A stretch of DNA of 64,000 nucleotides from the NCBI GenBank assembly GCA_963966185.1, contig CAWZYM010000302.1, positions 152,501-216,500 on the forward strand, in the 5' to 3' direction. Numbering within the stretch: position 1 is the first letter of the stretch; every line of letters starts with the position of its first letter. Below, one piece after another: positions 48,601-57,595 of this stretch. The position numbers and the translations under genes were made by a program. Under the pieces are notes generated by a model. That model was given only the letters and a program-made list of their open reading frames with translations. It had not been told where the DNA came from and did no database searches. This DNA comes from Rhabditoides inermis (Eukaryota > Nematoda > Chromadorea > Rhabditida > Rhabditidae).

Positions 48601-51547
48601 TCATGGCTTCGTGGAGGTTGACGCATCTAGTTTATTTCCCTTTTTGTGACTGATAGGCTCGGTGCTCCCAATCTCGTTCTTCCCAGATTTAGGCTATCAA
48701 TTAGAGAGCGCGTTTGGAACGTGCGAGTTTGTGAGGGCGCGGCTTCCCCTGCTGCTTTCAAACGGTGCTCCCATTTAACTTTTGCTGTATCATCTTTTTG
48801 ATTTTTCACGTGCTATTATGCAACCGTAAAATTATTATTATTTTTCTACTATCCTCTAAAGAACGACATCATCAGACCAAATTCTTCTTCTACCGTAATG
48901 CTAAGGAGCGACAACAGATCCAATTATTCTACTACCGTAATCCTAAGGAGCGACAACAGACCAAATAATTCAACTACCGTAATCCTAAGGAGCGACAGCA
49001 GATCAAGAAATCGATAGACATCGAGATCACGCGAGTGAATTCAAACTCGAATTTTCGCGCGCGCGCAATTTTTTAATGCGGGATGGACGCGCGGAGCGGT
49101 GGCGGATCTAAATATTCTCTGGACTGTATTCTTCTACCATGATGCTAAACCGTAATCATACTCCTTAATAAAGCGCTAACGTGGTGTGTGTATGTCCAGA
49201 CTGTGTGTATGTATGTCCAGACTCTCCTGTCTCGCCAAAGGGTCAGAGGTCCCAACCACATATACCAATGAACACCTCAAGGGTTGAGGATCATGTCGCA
49301 GTGGGTTACGGTATCCAACAGTAATCCTACAGTACACTACAATAAGAAAAATCAATATTCTAAGCCGTTTTTTACTGTTTTCCTGTTACTCTCGAGTTGC
49401 CTGTTGTCGTAATCAACTTTTTGGAACTTTCCAGAAGCTTCTACGGAAGAAAATCAGGTGAGCGTGCTAGAGATTCACCCCTACAGAGATTTTTCACTGA
49501 CTGTCTGCGCCCTCTCTGACTGTCTGTCTGCGTCTCTTCAGAAAGTCGTGGAACTTTTCAGAAACGCATAGCAGGGGCTATAAAAGGCAGCTTCTCGCCC
49601 CAGATCACAAATCAATCATTGATCTACACCAGCCTCTCCGGGCTGCTCCGCAGTCCTCCGAGGCTGGCCCGCAGGGCCAAGGACTAAGCCGGAGTTATTA
49701 GAGAGCAAGTTCGTCTTTTGAAGACTGGCCCTGCGGTCAAGCCTCGGAGGGCTGCGGAGCAGCCCGGAGAGGCTGGTACTATATAATGTTGTTATACAAA
49801 ACTTTGAAATAATACAATAGTGAGTGAAAAGAGTTGGTTTGTCCAGATTCGTCGATTGAAGAAAACGACACCTAAATTCTTTCAGAAATGTACAAACACG
49901 TTACCAACATGATTCGATAGAATGGGTAATCCGAAAAAAATTGGAACATGACTGAAATACAAGGGTGGGCAAATCAGTTGCCGCTAGTAGAGAGCGCAAG
50001 AGTGAACAGAAGTCGATACGGCAAAAATCGATAGACATGCGAGAGCACGCGAATAAATTCACATTCAAACTTTCGCGCGCGCGCAATTTTCAAATGCACG
50101 ACGGCCGAGCGGAGTTTGGAGCGATGGCGGAACTAAATATTCCCTGGACTGTAATTTCGGTCCTCTTTTCTCGATTGAATGACTAATCATGGCAAAAAAA
50201 CTCACTTTACTAAGAAGTGAAGTCAAATATAATTATGGTTGGATTGATTATATTACGGTAATGTCTACCTCGGTCCGGGCATTGGTGGGGCAGGACGCCA
50301 GTGACGGGCGCACAACTCGAACTCGCCCACAGGGTTGCGATAGGAAGAAGGAGAGGCCGACACACTCTAAACAACATACAATTGCAAGGAGACCATACCA
50401 ATATACCTTCTTGATCTCGTCGAGAACTTTCCTGCATTCATCGTTGCCCCACACCGACGGATGCATCACCACGTCCCACATCGTTGTCGCAGACAAACGC
50501 ACGCTCGGCAGCAGTCTGCAAACCACTCTAATCACCAGATATGCCTCCAAAGGACCACTCACTCGTGAATCTTGTCCGTCTGTTCTGTCTTCTCCGCCCA
50601 GCGAATCGACTCCTCGAACACGTGTGGCTCACACAACACCAGAGAATCGCCTGAAAGGACAAGGATTGGATAATGAAGAGGGAAGAACCTCACTCTCAAG
50701 CGCCTTCTTCACAGATCCCACTCCCAGACCGGACAGCTCTCCTTTGTCCAGGAGACGGCCAAAGTGTTCGGCGGCAATGTTGGCAGCGGGAGTGGAAAGA
50801 GAGGAGAGAGACAGCTGATCGCCACACTCCAACATTGACACACAGTTCTCCAAACACACCTCTCCCGAAAGAATTCTGCAACGAGGCACGTGGAGAAAGA
50901 AGGAGAATGTGAGGGAGAAGGGGTTAAAGAGGGAGAGACTCACTCTGCACAGCACTTTTTAAGATCTGCGAGGAGGCACTTGTCGGCAGCCCGCAGCAGA
51001 GAGAGCGTCTCCTGGGCAGAATTGAGAGTCACCTCCTCCTCATAACAGTGCATCACCAGTTGGCGAACCGTCGAGAACGCAGTGTCCTGCAACACATTTC
51101 AATTACCGTACCCCTAATGTCTACCGTACCTGTATGCGAATCACTCCCTCCTGTGCTTCCTTTCCCTTTAGGCTCTTCATTTGGCGAAAGTAGTCCGAAG
51201 CCGCAGCCAACACATTCCAATGAGCTCGCATCTGAGATACGGAAGTCGAAATTACAATATCATCGACCTACCGTCTGTTCCTGACTTCCCGACTCGTTGA
51301 CACAAATAGTGACGTCACAGAACTCATCATTACTGGGAGAATCGATTGAAAATGGAAGCGAAAAAATGAACCCACGTTCTCATGTCCACGAGTTTCGCAA
51401 ACTTCTCATTTATAACAGACGGACGAATGGGGCGAAGCCAACTGAAAGGGCATACAATATACAGTACACACAAATAGGCTAAAGTATTCGCACTCACCCC
51501 TTTCCTTCCTTCTCGTCCTCCTTTCGACGCTTCGCAGCACTCGACAT
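44307..51547 (-). CDS. BTB-BACK-kelch protein
   Basis: Sixteen exons: complement of 44307..44399, 44439..44519, 45260..45373, 45775..45831, 45874..45989, 46044..46144, 46188..46245, 46721..46839, 50269..50366, 50407..50515, 50563..50650, 50694..50875, 50944..51086, 51130..51231, 51272..51332, 51498..51547. They give 452 aa with all phases matching. Residues ~18-120 are a BTB domain (FCDVTICVNE, then the YFRQMKSL segment), ~121-185 a BACK domain (ENCVSMLECGDQL, SIRWAEK, LLPSVRLS) and ~195-452 kelch blades with GG doublets (FAGGFDG, IAGGERD, IGGRN, VAGGW, SGGTRD). Such proteins usually act as substrate adaptors for Cullin-3 ubiquitin ligases; that role is inferred. The N terminus before BTB is short and lysine-rich. 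A TTGTCAG acceptor lies just before the ATG. The 3.4-kb intron between BACK and kelch exons is filled with repeats, and exon 45260-45373 is framed by homopurine tracts. Confidence 0.92.
44525..45255. repeat. Homopurine minisatellite in a kelch intron
   Basis: About 730 bp are almost purely A/G on the plus strand, built of eight or nine units of 66-88 bp that share GAGATGGAAGAGGAAGGAGA. In the sense strand of the kelch gene this is a polypyrimidine tract running up to the acceptor side of exon 44439..44519. Long open frames in every direction are composition artefacts. Confidence 0.9.
45380..45765. repeat. Second homopurine tract in the next kelch intron
   Basis: GA-rich tract with three copies of a block containing GGAGAGAAAGGGAAAGAGAG (about 45445, 45570 and 45718), the first two followed by the only break in purine content, GCGTGCGCGAG. 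It fills the intron upstream of exon 45260..45373. Confidence 0.85.
47020..47110. repeat. 42-bp minisatellite, left remnant
   Basis: About two units of a 42-bp repeat (CTACCG..., CCTAAGGAGCGACA..., CAGACCAAT). The repeat resumes at 48845-49010, on the other side of RT fragment 3, with the same phase of motifs. It lies in the long kelch intron. Confidence 0.7.
47150..48650 (+). pseudogene. Non-LTR reverse transcriptase fragment 3
   Basis: Broken plus-strand frames give RFYRYVNSRLSTHT-like, LWKTSVITPISKKKG, DPLNYRPIS, SAEQFGFVARKST, then YFDFAKAFDRV, CRAYADDLKF and the C-terminal VQNYYTRVVF and VMLYKVLHGF blocks. Stops and frameshifts occur (near 47880 and 48165), and the stretch between the AKAFD and YADD motifs is far too short, so an internal deletion is likely. 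It is inserted in the long kelch intron. Confidence 0.88.
48845..49010. repeat. 42-bp minisatellite, right part
   Basis: About four units at a 42-bp step (the motif AAGGAGCGACA recurs at 48903, 48945 and 48987). It abuts a truncated MITE at 49013. The unit length is a multiple of three, so frames stay open through it without meaning. Confidence 0.8.
49013..49128 (+). mobile_element. Truncated MITE of the TACAGT...ACTGTA family
   Basis: The right part of the element seen complete at 49958-50153: ATCGATAGACAT, the CGCGCGCGCAATTTT core and the terminal CTGGACTGTA. The left end is missing where it meets the 42-bp minisatellite. Confidence 0.7.
49422..49441. promoter_or_regulatory. Perfect four-pentamer heat-shock element
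   Basis: GGAAC-TTTCC-AGAAG-CTTCT: four contiguous alternating nGAAn/nTTCn pentamers, the consensus site for the heat-shock factor trimer. It lies 137 bp upstream of a TATAAAAG box and 186 bp upstream of a long hairpin, inside the kelch intron but on its own in orientation. Confidence 0.65.
49579..49586 (+). promoter_or_regulatory. TATA box facing the hairpin
   Basis: TATAAAAG on the plus strand. A start site ~30 bp downstream would be near 49612, just ahead of the hairpin at 49628. Confidence 0.55.
49628..49777 (+). other. 150-bp near-perfect GC-rich hairpin
   Basis: Two 52-bp arms (49628-49679 and 49726-49777) are inverted copies with a few mismatches (tips ACCAGCCTCTCCGGGCTG and its complement), joined by a 46-nt loop. 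It is far more GC-rich than its surroundings. It could be the hairpin of a transcribed non-coding RNA under the upstream TATA/heat-shock element, or the fold at the end of a mobile element. The flanks 49129-49421 and 49778-49957 show no gene. Confidence 0.75.
49958..50153 (+). mobile_element. MITE of the TACAGT...ACTGTA family, full copy
   Basis: A 196-bp element starting TACAAGGGTGGGCAAATCAG and ending CTAAATATTCCCTGGACTGTA minus its first base, with a GCGCGCGC core and a CGACGGCCGAGCGG block. The opposite-strand copy at 62902-63082 starts TACAGTCCAGGG and ends CCCACCCACTGTA. TA-bounded CAGT termini resemble Tc1/mariner-derived MITEs. It lies in the kelch long intron, 116 bp from exon 50269..50366. 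Confidence 0.75.
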
Positions 51548-51814
51548 TTCTGACAACATAGAATGAAAGTAAGAGCACAAAACAAAAGTTTCACAGATAT
51601 TAGCATCGTTGAAACGAATCACTTACAACACTAAATACCTGAATATTGTAAAATGTTTATCATTTCACAAATAGGTGAACAATCGCAACATACTACAATC
51701 TCCTGAGTTCCTAATGTATTTCCTACTGTCCACCGATACTAGATGCAGATCACATAATGTTCCTATACACCTACTATTGTACATATTGTATCTGTACTTC
51801 TGTATAGTCTCACT

Positions 51815-54813
51815 CTAATGATACCCCTCCAGCTTGCTCATCGCTCTCTCGTACTCCTGGCTTCCTTTCTGGAGGAATGCCATTCGGAGAGCAGTCTTGG
51901 ATACATCCAATAGATGTTTGGAAGACAGTGCGAAGCTGACTGACGCCAGTCGATATTCCGACGACAGAGAACACCCCATCAGACCCTGGTCGTCTGTCTG
52001 AAGGAGGTTCTAAGATGAAATTTGTCCCTAGTTATGGGTCAAAGAAGGGTAAAGTTTCCATTTTTGCCCTAAGTTTCTCGCTGTTGGACTGGGGGTCACG
52101 TTTTGAAACTGAACCCAAACTTTGGTCATACTTCACCCACGCCCAAAACTTTGCCCAAGAGAGCATGGGGAGCTGAAGAGAGTTAGACAGAAAAGGTGGG
52201 GGTGGGTAAAGTTGTGCACAAAAAGCATCTTAGAACCTCCCTGAAATGCAATATCATATATTAGTGATAGTAAAAGAGCATAATATTAGTGCTGAAAAAC
52301 CATAATATACACATCATTGCGAATAATTTCTCATAATGTATTTACACGGATACTAATGCTCCAACGAATCAATGTTACCACTTCTTTCTCAATCAGTCAC
52401 AGTGTACCCACACAAATCGCGCAGTCGATTCCCCTCTTTGTCCAGAAGTCAAAGTGGCTGTCGGCTGCCGATGGAGTCGTCAGCGAGAGGACATTCGAAG
52501 ACAGGCACACCTCTGAAAGATCCACATCTCCCCCCCCCCCCTCTCTCTCCCTCTTCCCTTTCTCACTCACCGAATGGAATCCTCCTTCTCTCTATCTCCT
52601 CCACCCACTCGTCTCTCGTGTGGAGGTATGTGCCGTGTCCGATTCTGTCCGGTCTGAACGACAGCCAGTCATCCACCTCATCCAGTTGGTTCGTCACCTG
52701 GACAGAGTGAACAAGGTGAATGAGTGAACATCTACCTCAGCCAGATGGACAGCGATTCCGAGTCCGCTGTGCCTCGCTTGCTGGAGGAGAGGCAGCAAGT
52801 GTCGCCCGTCAACCGACGGATCGCCACACACATCCACACCCACTATGTACGGAGAGAACGCTGCAATGATTTTGACTAATACGGGAACATGAAGACTCAT
52901 AAAAACGTACTATCAAATGAATCATTGTGTGGGTTGAATTCACAGAATAAGTATAAATTATGTCTTGCAAATATACGTCTTGCCAACCTGTCCCCTTCTA
53001 CCCACCCTTGTCGGCTGCGAGTCGCACGCACTCCTCAGCCTCGTCCACGCTCTGACGACGGTCGAGAGAGAGCAGAAGACGCACGCACATTGACTGGAAA
53101 GGGATGATAGAATTCAATCGGGTCTTCTAAAACAGCGAACTCCAACACCAAAACCAGGTACCCAACCCAACCGCGTAGAGATCGTTCATGTGGTCGAGCA
53201 CAAATACAAACCGCTAGTCTTATCCTCACCTCCCCGCTCTCCTCCTCAAACTCTCGCATCGCAGACACAATCGTCTGCACGTAGTCGTGTTTCGACCTGA
53301 ACAACATGAACGGATAAGTCAAAACAACAACCCACATGTGTTGGTATATACGTTATAACGACATTATCATTTAACCGCCTGTGAACCACCTGTCATTACC
53401 ATGTGCTACTTGATAAATATTCTCATTCTCATTCGCATTCGCATTGAACGACGCACATGTGTTGTGTGTTCTTGGGTGTGGATCGGAGTTCGAGGTAGAC
53501 ACAGCCGTCGGCCTGGAAGTCAGCGAGGACGGATTGGGTGGCGAAGCGGAGGGAAGAGGGGGTGTCGGTGAGACGCTGGATCACCGGGAACAGAGTGAAC
53601 ACACTGAAAACGGACAGCTACATCTCTCTCTCACTCTCTCTCTCTCTCTCTTTCGCCAACTCACTCCTTCATGTCTCGTGGCTTGTCGAGTTGGATAGCC
53701 TCTCTTTCCGCAGCCGTCATTCCAGGGTAGCTGCAATGAGAGAGTCACGCATCCCAGATCTTGTCCCAACCTCTTGTCTCTCTCTCTTTTCATCGCGTCC
53801 AGTCGATCCACAGTCGCCAGAGAGATGCTCCCATTCAGATGAGCGTGCAACTCCTAGAACATACAATAGGTATTTTTTTATGATTCGAAAATACTACACT
53901 TTTTTCGTAACAGTTCAGTCACACGGTTCGGGAACTGACAAAGAGGGCAGATTAATAGTATTCGCTGAGGAGGAGTATTCATCAACCACAGGCAACGTAG
54001 AGTTTGTCCGCATCCGCATTGCTCGCGGCGTATCCGAATACTCAAAATGATATTACACACACGTGAATCCCGCCAAAAATGGCCATTCACATCGTGACCA
54101 ACATTACTATATAGTAGATCTATTGTGTATTCATTGTTCTTGCTCATGCATCTTTTTTTCAGAATGTCGTGGAACGAGATTCGCAAAAACCTCGCACTTT
54201 CTTTCAATCGACTGGAAAACGTGGACGCCATCCGTGAAGGGCTAGTGATCATCGCGCAATGCGAGAAACAGAGTCAGTTCGATACTCATTGTATCCATTC
54301 CTATCTTTACATTGTAGACAGTGAGAAATGTATGAAGGAGATCGGGAACGAGATCCACCTCGATTTCACTGTGATGTGCTCGGAGACAGTGAAGCAACTG
54401 CGCAAGCATGTCGTCAGTGAGCTCATCCACAAACAGTGTGTGATTGTACTGGGAGACACGGAAAGGAGCGAAGACGAGGAGTACTCGGATGTGGACGACC
54501 GGTCTTCGTCCGATGAAGACAGCTATGAAGACAGCTCCGACGACAGCGACTCGACGTCATGGGAGGATGAGGAGAGCGAGTGGGAAGACACGGACGAGGA
54601 GAGCAGCGACAGTGGACTGAGCGAACAGGAGGAGACCGAGTGACGTTTTGTTTTGAGTGCGAATAAACATAATATATTTCACCCACTATTCCCAGGATAT
54701 GTTACTGATCCATGCTTTCAATCGCATAAGAGATATTAAAAAAAAGTCATTTACAATGTATAAAACCCCACCACTTTAGGGAGTCGCTTGCACTCCTCAA
54801 TGGAGACCGCCAT
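51815..54813 (-). CDS. ADAL: ADAL-type adenosine deaminase (N6-methyl-AMP deaminase-like)
   Basis: Ten exons: complement of 51815..51997, 52412..52512, 52571..52697, 52736..52860, 53006..53093, 53230..53296, 53457..53603, 53665..53730, 53771..53853, 54772..54813. They give 342 aa, close to the ~350 aa of animal ADAL. ADAL proteins deaminate N6-substituted AMP to IMP in the cytosol, clearing modified nucleotides. The metal site is intact: His17 and His19 in KVELHAHLNGSIS, His203 in HLAE, His227 in RIGHGT and Asp284 in CTDDQG. The GVDVCGDP motif is also present. Exon 1 codes only 14 aa and ends exactly in front of the HxH motif. Intron 1 (918 bp) contains an opposite-strand gene. The kelch gene starts 267 bp downstream on the same strand, with its own acceptor, so a two-gene operon is possible. 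Confidence 0.95.
54153..54162 (+). promoter_or_regulatory. Probable trans-splice acceptor of the nested gene
   Basis: TTTTTTTCAG ends one base before the ATG at 54164. No upstream exon was found. Confidence 0.6.
54164..54643 (+). CDS. Acidic-tail protein nested in ADAL intron 1
   Basis: A single-exon frame of 159 aa. The first ~105 residues look like a folded domain with alternating helices and strands (MSWNEIRKNLALSFNRL, then VMCSETVKQLRKHVVSEL, ending VIVLGD). Residues ~108-159 are an extreme acidic and serine tail (Asp/Glu/Ser in nearly every position, ending EQEETE), a possible nuclear, chaperone-like or casein-kinase-2 substrate tail. No family is recognised. The gene lies wholly inside intron 1 of ADAL on the opposite strand. 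It has a T-rich acceptor directly before the ATG and an AATAAA at 54662-54667, so it is a complete transcription unit rather than a chance frame. Confidence 0.8.
   Translation: MSWNEIRKNLALSFNRLENVDAIREGLVIIAQCEKQSQFDTHCIHSYLYIVDSEKCMKEIGNEIHLDFTVMCSETVKQLRKHVVSELIHKQCVIVLGDTERSEDEEYSDVDDRSSSDEDSYEDSSDDSDSTSWEDEESEWEDTDEESSDSGLSEQEETE
54662..54667 (+). terminator. Poly(A) signal of the nested gene
   Basis: AATAAA 19 bp after the stop codon of the acidic-tail gene. Confidence 0.75.
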
Positions 54814-55175
54814 TCGATCTGGCATAAAATCAGAGTGAGTGAGATGGGTAAGAGAAATGATAAGATATATTAGTACAGAAGCACACAACTGATACACACA
54901 ACATACATCAATACAATTATTCCATAGCTAAACATTTATTACCAATCAAAATTCATCAATCAATATACTCATCACTCTTTTGGTGTCGCTTTTTTTAAAG
55001 ATTGTGACTATTTCTGAGCAGGTCGGGAAACAAAAAAAAAGTCGCCTACACGAAACTAGAATAAACACAAAACCTAATCGGACCAAAAATCAATATCAAT
55101 CAATACTCTCGTACCCGCGTGAAGTGACAAGACAGGCAAAGCGAAACAACAAACAAAGAGAGCGGGGAAGACTTA

Positions 55176-55810
55176 CACGGGCGGCCCACGCACTTAAGGT
55201 GGCCGATTCTTATGCAATTAAGCCACTATACACAACTTTTCACGCTGAATCCGAATATGACCATAACTTTCCCAAAATAGCACTTTGAAAGGAGTTCGGC
55301 CACGTGCCGAATAGACTACCCTTGAAAACGACCGGTGAAACAACAGCGGCGTGGCGGAATGGTTAGTGAGTTAGGAAATCGGAAATGACGGTCGGCGGTT
55401 CTATTCCCCCTGCTGTCACTAGTTTTTGCAGTGCGTCTAGATCAAAGCTTATAACAGTTTATTGTTGTTTTGTTAACAACGATGTTTTTGCATAACCATA
55501 CAATTGAAATTATGTAAAATCCAATTGGAGGGTATGGTGGCGAGAATAAAATTTGCAAAAAACCTGGTGACAGCAGGGGGAATAGAACCGCCGACCGTCA
55601 TTTCCGATTTCCTAACTCACTAACCATTCCGCCACGCCGCTGTTGTTTCACCGGTCGTTTTCAAGGGTAGTCTATTCGGCACGTGGCCGAACTCCTTTCA
55701 AAGTGCTATTTTGGGAAAGTTATGGTCATATTCGGATTCAGCGTGAAAAGTTGTGTATAGGTTCTTAATTGCATAAGAATCGGCCACCTTAAGTGCGTGG
55801 GCCGCCCGTG
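55176..55810. mobile_element. Foldback element with tRNA-like sequences in both arms
   Basis: Two 244-bp arms (55176-55419 and 55567-55810) are almost perfect inverted copies around a 147-bp spacer. The tips read CACGGGCGGCCCACGCACTT, and TTA flanks both ends (55173-55175 and 55811-55813), a likely 3-bp target duplication of PIF/Harbinger type. The inner ~75 bp of each arm is tRNA-like: TGGCGGAATGGTTAGTG (box A, Leu/Ser-type) and GGTTCTATTCC (box B), so the two heads point inward. It fills the space between ADAL and the anoctamin gene; 54814-55175 otherwise shows nothing. Confidence 0.85.
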
Positions 55811-55924
55811 TTAGAAACTATTATTGAAAACTATTTAAACAACTTATTACAAGATGTGTGCAGAAGGTACGCGAGCACTGGAAAAAGTAAAGTTAGTAAC
55901 AAAACAAAGAACGCAACCTACCTT

Positions 55925-57538
55925 TCACATCTCAGTGATATTCCGCTTGCTGTCATCCTCTCCGTACGCAGTCTCATAAGACCTGAAATAAATTACAAAA
56001 TTAGAAAAATTCCAGTATGAAACAGCTATGTACATGCATAGCTACGAGAAACAAAACAGGGACAATATCAATCATGCTAGAGAGACAATACATGACGCAA
56101 ATATCATGCCAGAACCTTTTTCTAGGCGACTTTTTGACCGCTGCTAAAACCTTATTAAAATAAACAGACTAATATATTATTATATGAGCCTCACATTATA
56201 GAGTCCTCCTTCTCGAATGATCCAGGCTGGAACGCGACCCCTGCACGGTCATTCTCCATCGCACTGAATATGGAAATTAACTAATGTGTGATCACTAGAT
56301 AATTTTACAGTTCACATGTTAAACCAACGCATAAGGAATACTCACTCGTACACTAGCAGGCTAGTTTGCGTAAATTCAAATTCCGATTGCCAAGATGTTA
56401 GGGATTTCAAAGTTCTAAATCAACCAGTTAGTCACACATCCTTCACCTTTGCACAGACCACAATGACAAGTCGTCAGAAAACCTGACAATTGAAAGGTTA
56501 GACAGAGTATAAGCGAGATGATGAGCAAGACGAGGACATGTGTTAGTATCAAATTATTTCGATCTCATGACTCATGCAAAACGTACGATAATCTATCCAT
56601 ATTCGTAGTCGCAGTGCCACTGTTGGCCTTGCTGAAACGCTCACTATTTCCAATATTAATTAGACCAACTATTCAATTTTACAACAGTTAGGTTATTTTT
56701 TTAAATCATTTTAAACACTCACTCAACAGTGGAGCTCGTAGACGACCGCGTCTCATCCAAAAGAGCCTGGAAACAATGTTGAAATAAATTTCTCAAACTG
56801 ACAAAAAAAGTCTTATCTATACACCATTCCATTAACCAAATCAAACAAAACATCACTTCACAAAAGCCCGATGCTTCGAAAAAAGCGTAGTGAATGGAGA
56901 ATGGAGGCGTACCTTCCTGGCGAGGTACTTCTCCCTCTGTTGCTGGACGAATATGCGGGAGGGCACATCTGGGATGAGGAAATCCACCAGCTTCTTCACC
57001 ATGAACACCAGGTGCTGAAAGAAAAACAGGTGAGTCGAACGCTTGCTACACTACTCGCCACATAGGAAAAGTGTGAACCCGGGTGTCCCCGGTGTGGGCC
57101 CAAGTCAGCCCATGAAATTTTGCATTGAATATGCAAAAATGCTTTGCGATCTCACGAATCAACCTATCAAAATCGAAATACTCTTCATCAAGCAAAAATC
57201 ACCTCTCACTTCGATACCTACTACTCTTCCACCCACCTCGAATACGAGTACGAAGATGAGCTTAGCGGCGAGGAGATGCCACCATTCCATCGACAGGGGC
57301 AGCTGGTTGTCACACTTGGTGCCACCAGGGAGGGAGGTCTGGTTCGAGTTGTACAGCGAACACGGGGGGTCGCGGTAGCCACGGTACCTACAAAGAAGTA
57401 GGGATATAGAAAGAACATGAATGATTACCACGAATACATGAAACGAGATCAGATTCATAACAACCCAATACTGACATTATCACATCACCAATCGTTCGTA
57501 CGAAAAGTCATCCTCCTCCTACACGTCTTTCTCCCCCC

Positions 57539-57595
<57 letters not shown>

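Noticed and set aside
49540..49565. Second heat-shock element
   Set aside because: GAA and TTC triplets are present, but their spacing is one or three bases instead of two, so it is not counted as a perfect site.
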